Below, piece after piece: positions 1 through 12,489 of a DNA stretch of 64,000 nucleotides. The position numbers were made by a program, and so were the translations under genes. This DNA comes from Manduca sexta (Eukaryota > Arthropoda > Insecta > Lepidoptera > Sphingidae), in NCBI RefSeq assembly GCF_014839805.1, contig NC_051118.1:3216391-3280390 (forward strand). The letters are read 5' to 3'. The notes under the pieces were generated by a model that worked only from the letters and a program-made list of their open reading frames with translations, had not been told where the DNA came from and searched no databases. Position 1 is the first letter of the stretch. Every line of letters starts with the position of its first letter.

Positions 1-1437
1 AGACTTATCAAAATTTATAGTACTTTCATAAAATTGTATTGAAATTTCATATTCAATAATTATGAGTAATTTATCAGTTGTTAATAGTATTATCATTTTA
101 TACAACGGATATAATATAGTGCTTTAGGTTTAAAAAAAAAACTATAAGTTTTCATATATTTACCAGAAATGTGCAGTTGAGCAATAGGATAAATCATTTT
201 ATTATTGCATAATCTATTGAGGTCATGTTTTAATTGTGAAAAAAAAATCTTAGAATAATGAATCTTTTTTATGGAGAAAACATGATGACAATACTTGAAT
301 ATTTTTTTTTATTTTAAAAATTAAATTAACCTATCCAAGTAAAAAAGTAATCACTAATTACTTACATTCCAAAATATAGATAAAACATGAAACTTAATTT
401 TCTGGAACAAACCAGTTTAAAGTGGTTAATTTTGTCCTATACAAAAGCAAATTTTTATCATTGCACTGAAAGATAAATACATTAATTAAATAATAAATTA
501 ATTCAATAACTATTTACAAAAAAACAAAATATTTGTGTTAACAACAGATGTTTTTTAATTAAAGTATACTCAATGACTGGAAAAAAAAGCATTGTTTTAA
601 ATTTCTTTACAATTTTAGTAATGTCATTTATAACCGACACACATACCATCCAAATTCATGTAGATATTAAACTATCTAAGAAAAACTATGTTTTGGTATT
701 CATTATTCACATATACTAAATTTTGTCAAGAAAATTCAATAAATTCGCCTTTTGATATAACTTTTCAAACCCAATATTCACTGTACCTTTAAAATAATTT
801 CAATATTGAAATGAAGTCCAAGATAATTGAGTCTGTTTTAAAACTTATTTTTTGTCATAACAAAGTTAGATTACCATTTTTTGTACACTATTCTGTTTGA
901 AAGCAACATTTTGTAACATTCATTTATGTATATCAAACTGCTGAAAAAGAACACCTTTAATTCCACATTTTTTTAAATATTTTCTATATTATTTGTATTT
1001 CATATTTTCTTTTAGTAATTATTATAATTTTTTGTCCTTTAATACTATTCATACCATTTTCAGCATCCATACTGTAATACTGTTTTCAATTTGCTGATCA
1101 ATCTTCAATCACTTACATTAATCATGAGTTTTCATATATTATCTATGCTTTATAAGTGATTATTGCACTGAAATATAATCCTGGTTACCTGAAAAGGATG
1201 ATTTTAGGCAAAAACTAATGTAAACTTTACATTTAATCTGAAAATGTAATGTTATTGAAACGAAAACTAACCACAACATCACATGAAGGAAATTTACTTG
1301 AAGCCATGTTCCAAATGATAATATTCAACATTTCCAGCATAAAAATAAGACACATTCATTAACAATTTTAATTTATGTAAGCCAGTGTACACCTGTATTG
1401 GTTTATATTGATGTGAATGACATTGTATGGGCGATGT
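1..1437. other. AT-rich non-coding stretch
   Basis: No convincing coding exon, RNA gene or recognisable repeat was found. The stretch is strongly AT-rich with many stops in all frames. A short minus-strand open segment starting with ATG at about 1304 is followed by a weak GTTAGT donor-like site. It shows no conservation I can recognise, so I do not call it. Confidence 0.5.
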
Positions 1438-2600
1438 TTAGGACACATGTATTTTTCGTAACCTTACGCGGTGTTTACTTAGTACTTTGGGTATGTTTTT
1501 CAGTTTCAAACACGCTACACGCGGTGCAAACACTAATAAGAACGTACTAACGTGTTGTATCGACATATCTGTGGAGTTTACAAGCACCGTGGTCGTGGAA
1601 TATGCCGCGAACGACGTCCGAAACAACGTCAACAGCACATTGCGTGTTACACAATTTCTCACTGGTCAAACTGCGACATTGTAACCGCGAATAATGTTTT
1701 TCAGCGAGACCGCGCGCGGGGCACGTCCGCACCGGCCGCCCGACGTCCTGTCACCCACCACTGTGTCCATTTTGTGTCGAACATAGCACCACGGCACTCG
1801 CCGCAAAATGTAAATAAACCTCCGTAAAACTCCACTCACCTCTCATACGATGTCACATTCCGCTCAATTCCACACAAGTACCATTCCCTTGTGTCTCAAA
1901 TCATCCTGGAATATCAAACGAAACATCACAGTCCGGCACGGACGCAAGCCAATATCGGACCTATGGCCAGTGTCCACTCCACTACGAAAACATATGACAC
2001 AACACTAATGCCACGGTCCACACCAGCCCGGGAACGTGTCCCTGGATTATTTATGATTTTTCACCAGAGTTCGTACGACTAGAAACGCGACAATTTCATA
2101 ACGATTCGAATCCACTGATTTATGTTCCAGTGACGCAAAGCTCATATATCGTAAAGAGCAGCCATTTTGAAATGTACGGGGAGTGCAGTCACAGCATGGA
2201 ACTATCGTAAATTGCGGCCGCTCCTGTCTCTTGCAACACTTTAATTATGCAGCGATATTTGGAAAACTTTATGCACTATTCATTTTAACACTTAAGGTCA
2301 CAGAACATCACTTCATTTTCTTATTAAAACTATCCAAAACAACCTAAGCGACATCCGATAATTCCAGCTTACCCCATTTGCATGACACACATAAAATACC
2401 AAAAAAACACTCAAAACACTTAAAAACGTACATAAAACCTGTCGCGCCGAATTATGAGAAGTTAAAGCATCGCATCAGTATAACAGTTCATTAGAAAAAT
2501 CGCTAAAAAGATTAGTATATAATTTACAAATAGTTAATTCGGTACGAACAATAACAACGGCCGCCATTTGCAATTTTCAACTTGACATGCGCACTGACTC
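1438..2600. promoter_or_regulatory. CpG-richer promoter-like patch with a possible minus-strand 5' exon
   Basis: Base composition changes from AT-rich flanks to a patch with many CpG dinucleotides, for example around 1700-1810 and 2200-2230. Several short overlapping open frames occur here on both strands, but none resembles a known protein; they look like a by-product of the higher GC content. On the minus strand a good splice donor (GAGAG followed by GTGAGT) lies at 1840/1839. This would suit a non-coding first exon of a gene running leftwards out of the window. It is an inference from composition and one splice site only. Confidence 0.25.
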
Positions 2601-3644
2601 GCAGTAGACAAACATGAGTGACGTAGCCTTTGACAAACGTATAAAGTGCTTATATTAAAACGGTATATAAATATGGTTTTAAATAATAAAATGCAGTAAA
2701 AATTACAGAAACAGAATTTAGATAAAAATAACTGCCGCATTTTTTTTTTATATAAATTTTAGACCCTGTAGTTTAATTTTCGTTTCATCTATCTGTACCA
2801 CATTACAAGGTCATATACTCAATGTTTCATGCTCCACTGAAGGCTCTTTTCGATTGGTGGATAAAGTAATCTCCATGTTTTAATAATAATATACAACTAT
2901 GTGATTGGCTGCCGCCATTAAGCTGAGGACACGATTCACTTCCTGTTGATTAAAAAAGTACGTAGATAGGAAGGTAATTTTTTAAACATATTTTTTTTAA
3001 TATTCGTAACTCACGTAATAAATTAAAAATATTTTATTTAGGTTACTTAAAAATATTTTCTATAATCATTCGCATTCCTCCGAGATTCATTAAATTTCTG
3101 AAACCAATTATTGTTAAAAAACCGACTGCGAAAATTACTAGAATCCAAACAATTATTGAACTTTATATACGAATTCGATAAGAAAATATTAAAACACTTT
3201 TTAATTTGTTTTATGTTTATAGGCGCGTTAAATATTTGTTTGAAGTCAGTGCCTAATTTATATTTCTAATGTTTTTGTATATTCTCTTTGTTAGGTACTT
3301 TGCTTTACTGGCAAAGTATAAAAGTCGGGTTTGGAAAACTAGGAAATTGGTAAGATTACATATCGAACCTACACAATAAAACAAACTGTAAACTGAAAGG
3401 GGTTGGTAGAAATATAACAAGCACATTATTAGCTTCCATTTCTTTTTAATTATTATGAATATGTATTCTCGGCAAAGTGACTACTATAATATTCAAAGTT
3501 GCATCTGGTATACTGTAGGTAGACTGTATTCCAATTTATTATTGATCAGGAATATATTTGGTAACTTGGGTACATAAATAAATTAATTAATGATATCTTG
3601 AAAATTTTAAATATACAAAATTTTATTGATACAAAGAAATCCTA
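2601..3644. other. Non-coding 3' flank of the COX6C-like gene
   Basis: AT-rich sequence with no coding potential that I can see. On the minus strand an AATAAA-type poly(A) signal lies just past the COX6C-like stop codon (plus-strand tttatt near 3622), so the 3'UTR of that gene probably ends shortly after. Confidence 0.4.
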
Positions 3645-6600
3645 TTATTTCTTCATATGCTTATTATCTTTCAGGTTTGCTTGCGGGACTGATTGGAACA
3701 ATCCCTTTCTGGCCATTTCATCGGCCCAGTCTTCAAATTCGCCTTTTCTGAAAATTAAAATAAATTGAAAAATGCTGTTATATGTTATTATTCAGATAAT
3801 ACTTAATTTATTAGAGTGTGTGTATTTAACTATTTTGTAATGGTTGTACAAGCTTTTATTTAATATGCAATTTTTATATGTATGTTCGTATTTATATGTT
3901 CGGGTCAAATTATGCTACTGAATTTTAAATTAGTCATCCTCAACTGATTGAGAAGAAATTTTGCATTAAGGTGGTAGCTCAAGGTCCATTTTCATACATT
4001 TTGTTTCGGCTTTAATCTGGGTAACTAAACAAGTATTGGCAAGTAAAGAATTTAAATTCACGTCTAGTTAGTGATTAGTTCTCGCAGTTGAAAGAAAAAT
4101 GTAAAAATAATTAATAATCATGGATATTTCGGTCTTTAAAATTTAATATGACGAAATTTTAAAGGCAGAAATATCCATGATTATTAATTATTTTACGTTT
4201 TCAACTCAAATAAAATGGACCTTGAGCTACCACCTTAAGGCGATACCTCAAGGTCCATTTTCATACATTTTGTTTCGGCTTTAATCTGGGTAACTAAACA
4301 AGTATTGGCAAGTAAAGAATTTAAATTCACGTCTAGTTAGTGATTAGTTCTCGCAGTTGAAAGAAAAATGTAAAAATAATTAATAATTATGGATATTTCT
4401 GCCTTTAAAATTTCGTCATATTAAATTTTAAAGGCCGAAAGGGAGATAGGATACCACGGCCCGGCTAAAAACCTTGACGGGGTCGTAAGTCGTCTTAATA
4501 TCAGCCCACACCCTAGGATATTTTAACGATGGTGAAAAAAATCCAAACAGTCGAAAACTAGATGACCGCCATATCAATTTTGAAATCATAATTTGGCATT
4601 AGCTAGGAATAGTTTTGTGATGCTCGAATAACTGTTGTAGAAACCCAAAAGGGTCGAATGTTGGCGCTAAAAAAGATCATGATGGCGTATACAAGACGAT
4701 GTCCGAACATAGTTGGTCCAGTCGGTCTAAAATTCTATGACACTAACATCTTGTCTCAGTATGACGAGCGCAGTTAATTGTTACGCAGTACCAATTTTGT
4801 AATTTAAAATATGAGTTGTGCTTCTACTGTTTATGGGCGGTCAGATCCCTTACTATTAGGCGAACGGTATACTCGTCTCTTCAAATGCAATAAAAAATAT
4901 ATAATTTTAAGTATACGTTAATTATTATGCCCGTGATTACGCCAATACATGTCATCCAATCATTCGCTAATCGCTATTCGTTTTCATGTGTTCAGTCTGG
5001 GTGACATGAGCGAGTAGTGAGCATCGATTATGTTCGAACTTTGATATTAACTCGTTTAAATGTGGTTCAGTAGCATTTTATACATTCCATTTGCCAAGTA
5101 GAAACTGTACTGTGAAATCAAGTGCACGAATTTAAATTAAACGTTTAAATATTCATTGAACAGGACACAGGTTCTTCTATTGCAACAATAATTTTGTCGC
5201 CGATAGATTAATAGATGTTGTAAAAATTATTAATATTATACCTGTTTATAATTTCTTTGCATTAGAGTATTAACTGATTTATAAAATTACATTTATTAAT
5301 TAGATCTAAATATATTTTCTATGAAATCGTTATCGTAATCGATAAGAAATCTAATACTATATTGCCTGGGTAAATTTTAATTGGTACATCACCATGTGTT
5401 GAGCTTAAAAAGTCACACAGAGAATTTCTTCTTCCAATCTGTAATTTGTATTTTGTGCTTTATTTGGTGAAAAATGTTCATAATAATGTATTAAATGGTG
5501 CTTGAACAGTGTTCAGGTACGTGTTATTCATTTCATTTACCCAATTCATACGTATTGTGTTTACGAAAGCTACAGTAAGACGGCTTAATAACTACTACAT
5601 GTATCTTTGTGTTGATTTTCAGTATATTTTTACGAATTATTTTATTGAACGGCTAAAAATACTTTACATAGCTTGAGTTGACTTTAATGACTTAACACAT
5701 AACATTCCACGGATTACTTGTAATAATCTAAATTAAATATATATTGACTCTATTGAAGTTGATAACTAATGCATTATTTGCTTTGGAATCTTCTATCAAG
5801 AATTAGTTGATGCCCAATTATTAATCACAAGTAGGAAGTTAAATACAAAGTATATTTATAATTTTGATATAAAATGCCAAAAGAGCTGTTTAAAATTGTG
5901 AAAGGTTTATATATTTCATTTAAATATATTGTTTGCCTTTATTCATTACACCCTTATTCTATGATTGACACTGTAGGAATATAGTTCTTATGAGAAATAT
6001 TGAAGTAGTTATTATTGTAAAATGATTTGAATTAGTGTAAATAGTTGAAAGTATCTTATTATAAAAGTGAAAGTAAATTAATAGCAAAGTTTTACACCTA
6101 TCATTTGTAAGGAAAAAGCTCTAATACTTTATTGTATATAATCAAAAGTAAATTATTGTTTAGGGTTATTAAATAATTGTAAATCTGATTTTGTCAAAGA
6201 TTATGTAACAGGCACATAAATAAGATACAAACACACTGCAATCTTAACCTAACTAAGAACAAGTAGAAATCATTTTTCTTGTAGATAACAATAAAGTTTA
6301 ATTGTAGCTTATTATTATGGTCTTAATATATTTTTTTTCCATACCGTGAATTCCATTTGTTCATATATTTATTTGATCAAACAATAAATTGAAGTAAAAA
6401 TCGAATGACTTCTAATGACATGACAATGAAATTGGTAAAGGAATGTATTTATTGTGAACCTATTTTTTTCTGTCTTGTAAAAAACCTTCATTTAGAAAAT
6501 TAGATATTTTAAATCTATATTTTTGCTATTACAGAATATATTGACTATGACAAAAATAGTTTTGTCTCAGGAAAATATTTAGTTTGTTTGATAAATAGGA

Positions 6601-7181
6601 GAATAATACTAGACTGATGTAGGCAATGGTTTGACACTACTCAAACGTGAAAGAAATTGTGGATCATGCATACTCATCTAAGTACAGGAATAAACACTGC
6701 AAACTCCTCTTAAATCAAAGCCAGCAACATGATCTTAGTGTATAATGTGGGCTAGAATATATGAATCTTACAACAATACCAGAATTTTCATGCTGACAAC
6801 AAATACGCTATAAAAACTGTTAATTCATGGTTTTATTGAATAATGATTCAATAATATTAAACATTTAACTAATGTGTTTTGCCCTGCTATGAAAAATACC
6901 CAAATTACTATAAAGTAATAAAAAACCTTTATTAATTATACTTACTCATAAAACTCCTTGTAAGCTGTTTTCCGTGGCATGGCAACCAAGACGGCATAAG
7001 CTGTGCCACACAATGCCGACAGGACTAATGCTTGGATAATGACTCGTTTGGTCTGAGCCAGGTGTAGGCCCCGCATGATAGGTTTCACGCGACATAACGC
7101 CAGAGGAGGCGGCGGTGGACACACTTGCGGACATACCGGCTGCGGTGGCGGCGGGCATGGCAGCTCGCACGAATGACTCAT
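3645..7181 (-). CDS. Cytochrome c oxidase subunit 6C-like protein with Cys/Pro-rich N-terminus
   Basis: COX6C is a small single-pass subunit of complex IV in the inner mitochondrial membrane. Two coding exons are joined: 7181-6946 (ends TAT GA, donor GTAAG) and 3747-3645 (acceptor TTTTCAG), giving 112 codons in frame. The subunit core begins at about residue 33: KPIMRGL, the short K/R-rich stretch, a hydrophobic membrane segment at about residues 46-68, then RKTAYKEFYE and the C-terminal tail ending NKHMKK. Residues 1-32 are an added segment with five cysteines and two proline runs, which is unusual because the subunit is normally about 75-80 residues. The start is the only ATG upstream of the core in this frame. 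It is preceded by TTTTGCAG, so a non-coding first exon may lie further upstream. The core is divergent, which suggests a paralogue rather than the housekeeping copy (inference). Its 3.2-kb intron holds the probable promoter and 5'UTR of CCDC102A. Confidence 0.85.
3966..4238. mobile_element. MITE with TTAA target duplication (piggyBac-like)
   Basis: The 265-bp element (3970-4234) starts GGTGGTAGCTCAAGGTCC and ends with its exact reverse complement. It is flanked on both sides by TTAA (3966-3969 and 4235-4238), the target duplication of piggyBac-type elements (also seen in Kolobok). The centre (about 4105-4190) is itself a long palindrome. There is no coding capacity. It lies in the intron of the COX6C-like gene. 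Confidence 0.8.
4239..4439. mobile_element. Second, truncated copy of the same MITE
   Basis: This copy directly abuts the first and shares its right TTAA. The left arm starts GGCGATACCTCAAGG and then matches the first copy closely for about 130 bp. The central loop is in the opposite orientation relative to the first copy, and the right arm is missing. The sequence after about 4440 is unrelated. Confidence 0.75.
4812..4895 (-). repeat. Fragment of dispersed repeat family B (reverse orientation)
   Basis: This matches the head of the repeat seen at 29.1, 49.8 and 59.7 kb in reverse complement. The shared phrases include ctgtttatgggcggtc and the oligo-A end near 4890. Only the head portion is present. 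Confidence 0.6.
4990..5516 (+). promoter_or_regulatory. Possible promoter and 5'UTR exon of CCDC102A
   Basis: A strong donor, CAG followed by GTACGTG, ends a possible exon at 5516. The CCDC102A coding exon begins after a clear acceptor (TTTATTTCAG at 7341-7350), so an upstream non-coding exon is needed, and this is the best candidate on the plus strand. The transcription start was not identified; about 4990 is only a guess from the change in composition. Confidence 0.35.
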
Positions 7182-7350
7182 TACTGCAAAAGAACTATTG
7201 AGACTTGTTTGAATGTTTCATAAACAGTTTTTGGGTAGTTGTTGCTGGATTAAGGCGGCAGGCTGTTGCGGCTATACCCGGTTTGATCAATTGTGGCTTA
7301 GCCCTGTCATCACGAATGCTCCAAGTGAATAATAGTTTTTTTTATTTCAG

Positions 7351-8484
7351 AAAAACCAACCGAATATGGCGCAAAGCTCGCACGGCGGTAGTCACAGACG
7401 TAGCCGCGACCACGATGGAGGCTCCATGCGGTACACCAACACCGATTGGGAGGCGAAAGAGGCACTCTACCAACGAGAGCTGGACGAGGCACGAGCACGC
7501 GCCACACAAATGGAGAAGACTATGCGCTGGTGGTCGGATTGTACTGCAAACTGGCGCGAGAAGTGGAGCAAGGTCCGCAACGAACGGAACAAAGCCAGGG
7601 AGGAAGCCAAAGCGTTGAAAAACAAAGCCGATGCCCTCGCCAAGGATCTCACCAACGCCAAGACTGAGAAAAACGAATTAGAACAACAAATCATTGAACT
7701 CAAGAAAGAGAACGAGAAACTACTGAGCATAGGAGAGAGCAGGATAGTGACTGCGGACCTGACAGGCGATGACGGCGTAGAATTAAGGAGGAAGAATCTG
7801 GTGTCGCCAAATGAACAGATGAGACAGCGAGCTTCCCTTGATTCTCATAAGTTTTCGAATGTCGACAACATTCTAGCGAACAAATTGGGCGAGTTAAGAC
7901 TGAAATTGGACGAAACTTGCAAGAATTTGCAAACCGAGAAGGATCAGAAAGGATTACTGTTATCGAAAATAGAGACTTTGACAGCAGAACTCCACAATAC
8001 AAAGATGGAGCTCACACACAGTGATAGGACTTTGGGTTCAACAGACTCGAGTCATAGCGAAGTGGAGAGGCTTCAGAATGAGCTGCAGGACGAAGTAGCA
8101 GCGAAACAAGTCCTCGAGGAGAAGATAGCGGAGCTCAAAATGGAGATTGAGAGGCTCAAATCGGAGAACACGATACAGTGGAGCAAGCGGGAATTGTTAG
8201 AAACAGAAAATATCGCTATCTTGAGGGAGAATAAAAAGTTGTATGGTCAAGTATGCGAACTTAGGGAGCAAATACATAAATTGAATCGGATATCGGACGG
8301 AAGCGCGTACGGATTTAGCGATAGGCTAGATTCAAACATTCTGTATGTTAGAAAGGCTAGTGTAAGTCCTAGGTCTCATGAATCAAGTAATGGCTCCTCG
8401 GAAGCTAACTTGCATGCTGAAATAAAAACGAATACGTCGGGAGAGGACGACGATCTGGCGATAGTGGAACGAAATGAAAATTAA
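7351..8484 (+). CDS. CCDC102A: Coiled-coil domain-containing protein 102A
   Basis: A single coding exon (acceptor at 7350, ATG at 7366, 372 residues). The hallmark block MRWWSDCTANWREKWSKV at residues 53-70, followed by an R/N/K/E-rich run, is characteristic of the CCDC102 family. Residues about 28-130 and 170-290 are strongly heptad-patterned, rich in E, K, L, N and Q, and should form long coiled coils. The last 70 residues are polar, rich in Ser, Asp and Glu, and probably disordered. The protein is shorter than the vertebrate one (about 550 residues) but has an ordinary stop and no sign of truncation. CCDC102 proteins are described as centrosomal or cytoskeletal coiled-coil proteins; no enzymatic role is expected. 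AATAAA at 8807-8812 is a plausible poly(A) signal. The 5'UTR intron (5517-7350) contains exon 1 of the COX6C-like gene on the other strand. Confidence 0.9.
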   Translation, partial: KNQPNMAQSSHGGSHRRSRDHDGGSMRYTNTDWEAKEALYQRELDEARARATQMEKTMRWWSDCTANWREKWSKVRNERNKAREEAKALKNKADALAKDLTNAKTEKNELEQQIIELKKENEKLLSIGESRIVTADLTGDDGVELRRKNLVSPNEQMRQRASLDSHKFSNVDNILANKLGELRLKLDETCKNLQTEKDQKGLLLSKIETLTAELHNTKMELTHSDRTLGSTDSSHSEVERLQNELQDEVAAKQVLEEKIAELKMEIERLKSENTIQWSKRELLETENIAILRENKKLYGQVCELREQIHKLNRISDGSAYGFSDRLDSNILYVRKASVSPRSHESSNGSSEANLHAEIKTNTSGEDDDLAIVERNEN

Positions 8485-11400
8485 CTTACCTTTGGAGTTG
8501 TAGATAAAAATCCCCAAAAATATTGCGACAATTTGAAAGATTGCGGAATCTTCTATTATGTCAAATGTTTGAATTTGTAAAGAGGTAGTATAACTTTTTT
8601 ATTTTTAGTTAGAATTTAGAAAAATTGAAATCTCTTATGAATGGTTTTGGTAGAACTATTTACAAGTCGAGTGCTTCGCGAATGAATATACGGATTTTTT
8701 TAGGTGAAACAGATTTAATTCTTATTTGAATTCATTGTAAGTTAATAACAATCCAGGCGCGGATTAAGGAATGGTACATGGGGCTTATAAATCATATTCA
8801 AGTCTCAATAAATTTATCCAAATTATATATTTTTCCTACAGCCTGTAATTTAGATACTCGTTAAAAATATATATAGTTTATAGCTAATATATCTTTAATA
8901 CTGTAATCTATACCAATTACATGTATGCGCCTGTGAGTTGTAGAGCCATGCTAAGTATTTTTTTTAGTGCTGAAGTCTAAATTGACCACACTCTGATTTC
9001 ATTTTAGTTCTCTAAGCATTCAGTACATTACCAAACACAACAAGCAAGACTCATGTAAAATCACAATTATGCATTTATTTTTCCATTTGAGTTATCATTC
9101 CAAAAAAGTATTATATTTATTAAACATTACAATAAAAACGTGGACATAATCAACATATATAGTGTACATAGGTGACGTTATGATAAGAAAAGGAGCTTTG
9201 GAAAAAATAACCAGGCCCGCATCTGGAAGACTATCAAGGGGGTCTTTGACACCCATGAAATTTTTATGGTGAGTGGCGTTGATAATCATGCGCTAATTAA
9301 ATTGTAGCTAGGTTTCATGACCGTCTTATGATATTCCTGTTTTCTGTCACAAAATGTTTCTTTACTGGATATAGTAAAATTGTTGGTGTATAACAAAAAA
9401 TAAGCAATTTGACTATGTGATTAGGTAATAATGTAGATTTTCAGAATATGTGTTAGAAGTTGTTGTAGATCTGTAGATAGATGGATGTGTAACATTAATT
9501 TAATTATATTGTGCTCAACCAAGAAACATATGGTTGCTTATTAGCTCATAGACCCTGATTTTACATAAACAATTCGTTTATAACGTGTTAAATGTTTACA
9601 TTTCTATATTATACTTCTGAAATGTGGCCAAAATTAAAATATATTTCGCACTGAACATTTTTTACCATCTGGTAAACTGTGGACTATAATTAGCCTAATT
9701 ATCCAGTGTCGTGTTACCTATCATAAATATAGTCATAGAGAATAGACTCAGCATGTCAAATTAATATGGATAGAAATGTGTAAGAGACATAACATGAACA
9801 CGCGGCTCGAAGATAGAGAATGTCTAACCAATAGTCTCGCAGGAAAGAGAAAGGTACTTACTGGCTGCTTCGCTTCTACAACCTATCTTCCATCACTATA
9901 TTGGGCTAAGGTCCATTCTCTATCTCCATAGCAAAAACTAACTTCCTGTCACATTTATACATGTTTATAATTAAGACAAAACATAGTGCTCCTATATTAC
10001 GTCCACTAGAAACTTTATGACTTGTGAAAATCTTCCTTCTGGACTGAATTATGTGTATCATTCCCTCAATTTAGCAAAAGGAATATTTTAGATAAAAGTA
10101 CAAGGATATGTATGACTATGTTAGCTTATTATTGAAATGTATTGTTTTAAACTTGCACTCCCATCAACCTTAGCGGTTGGTATTGCGGGGGGTCGTGACC
10201 CCCCTATGTTTTTGTCACAATTATTATTTCATATTACTATAAATCATGTTTTATTTTGTACATTATTTGTATTAAGTTATTTATTGCTTTCCTTGCCAAT
10301 TTTGTGTTTCTTTTTTCAAAATATTTTAATGTATTGAAGATATTGTGAAATATAAGGGTGTTCGTAATATCTACGCATTTTTAAAAACTCAAACAAATTG
10401 TAAAATTATGGTTTTAGTAGTCAATTTCTGTTTACAGCAGCAGTAGTTTCGAGCAACCAAACAGCTTTGATGCAAACTCCGGCTAATTTGGCAGTGGTCC
10501 GAAAAATAACATTTTCGCATTTAAACAATATCGACCACTATCTCTCATATTCTAGGATATCGTGTGGGAAGTGAGGACTACTCAGATATAAAGCAACCTT
10601 ATCAGATGGGCTCTGGCGTGGGGTCACTGAACTGATAAGAATAGTGCAATTTTTTAATATCGGAGATATAAATTTGCGCTGTACATTTTCCTTTTACACA
10701 GCTTGTTTTATTATTGAGATATTTATTATGACAAGGTTTTGTTCGCGGCTTTCAAAGTTCTCTTAGTTACTTATATTTTAGGTCCTTGGTCTCTGTCAAA
10801 TATCATCCAAATCTAACCAAACTATTTTGCGTTTATTTTTAAGCAAGCCTTTAACAAATTTCCCACATAGAGACTAATTCGGGAATAGAATCTTTGAACT
10901 TCTAAATACTATTGGCGTATTTTCCGTACAATTCGATTCCTACCGGCTTCGCTTTATGTAGAATCTAATTATCATTAGAGTTATTTGCAGACTGCATTCA
11001 TGGATAGTACCTATATGTTGTCGGAAAATTTCATCATTCGCTGCTAAGTACAACCTATTGCACAATTTTAAGAAGTTTGTTTATCTATGCGTAGAATTTA
11101 CAAATACCTATGAATGTGTAATTTTAAATATCCTCCTTGTTTCTTGTAAGTAGATTTTTTTTATACAAAATAGTGTCATCATTTGAGATTAACTTCTTTT
11201 TTTACAAGTTTAAATATTAAATACAAGGCCTAAACAATGTTAGATCAAATAAATGATGTTGCGGGAACAAGAACGGCTTGTGTTTCTGCGGAAATTATTA
11301 TTATGTACAGTCAACCACGAAAGTAGCTGGAAAAATTGAATACTTTAAATATTTTGTCTTGAAGTAACTTTTTGTCATAGGTTAAATTACAAGGTTTAAT

Positions 11401-11844
11401 TTTTTTTAGATATTATTCATAATGGGTATATGAGATAAAGTTTTGTGTTTATCCAGTTATTTTGCAGGTTGACTGTACTTGTTTATCTCTGTGATTGTTT
11501 GAAATAAGTTTTTTTAACATATTTTTTTCCCTTTGGGAATCTTATAAAAAAGCTAGAATGGACTTTCAATTTCTGTGGTACACAAATGATTACAAATATG
11601 TATACAAACTCAATTAACGTTTTTAAAAAATTGACATTTTTCGTTCTCGCGCCCGCGGTCTTAACAAGTTAGTCCTACAAAAACAATATTGTATAGATTG
11701 TGATTAAATAAATAATGTATATTGCATTTTATGGTTTTATTCGTCTCGATGATTTTTACTTTTTAAAAGCTTGATGGCTACATAGTACATTATAGTAGTT
11801 GGGCCAGTTTTTCATACATGTACATCATCGTAAACTGTCATATG
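8485..11844. other. Intergenic AT-rich sequence downstream of CCDC102A
   Basis: I see no coding exon. Two small inverted structures stand out. One is a 12-bp inverted repeat (agatagagaatg near 9811 and its complement near 9913). The other is an 8-bp perfect palindrome arm pair (GGGGGGTC / GACCCCCC at 10187-10204). The remainder looks like ordinary intergenic DNA. Confidence 0.5.
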
Positions 11845-12128
11845 CTAAGATGTTTTTATTACATAGATACGTTGTCCGAGCTCAATACCGGCAAGACAAA
11901 AGTAAGGTAATTGCCCGACTTAACAGCTAATGCGCGTGCGGCACTAAGGTTGTTACGTAACTGTCGATGTATATATATCCTTTTCTAACGAATGGGTGTT
12001 GCGACTTTATTTCTTCTTCGAGCCTATTTGTATTTATATGTACTGGTATGTGACTAGCAAATAGTGCGCCGTTTTATGTGCCATTTTGTTAGTGTATGAC
12101 GTGTCTATTTGTAAAACGTCATTGGTCA
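11845..12128 (+). repeat. Dispersed repeat family D, copy 1
   Basis: About 280 bp that recur in the same orientation at 52201-52484. The two share long identical runs such as gatacgttgtccgagctcaa and the phrase gtcgatgtatatatatcctt. I see no terminal repeats or coding capacity. Class unknown. Confidence 0.75.
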
Positions 12129-12489
12129 TATGTATAATAACTTAGTTTAGTTGGCGGTGAGCTATCGGCTTTAATAGGGTTACCATAAGAAATAAAAGAC
12201 AATAATCACATTGAAAACTTTACTTTTTAAACTTTTGCAATTTGGTTTTCTGACATATCACAGATTTATCTTAATATTGATGCTTGTTTATCATCAACCT
12301 CTTAATTAACGCTTTACGCCTTAATAGACCGATGTAATTATGCAAATATATGCAAAGTTACCTACACCAGCCGCGACGCTTTAGAAAACACCAAGTCTAA
12401 TAGCATTTATTTAAACAAATTGCAGGAGTGTAATTGAGATTATTACGACATTCGACATATTCTGAGAATTGGATTTTAAAGATCGCAGG

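Noticed and set aside
1438..2082. Several overlapping open frames of 60-90 codons on both strands
   Set aside because: They coincide with a CpG-rich patch, overlap each other in different frames and show no recognisable motif; more likely a compositional effect.
6946..7170. Ala/Ser-rich minus-strand frame (MRAAMPAATAAG...)
   Set aside because: Shadow of the COX6C-like exon in another frame; the COX6C core and the splice phase fit the other frame.
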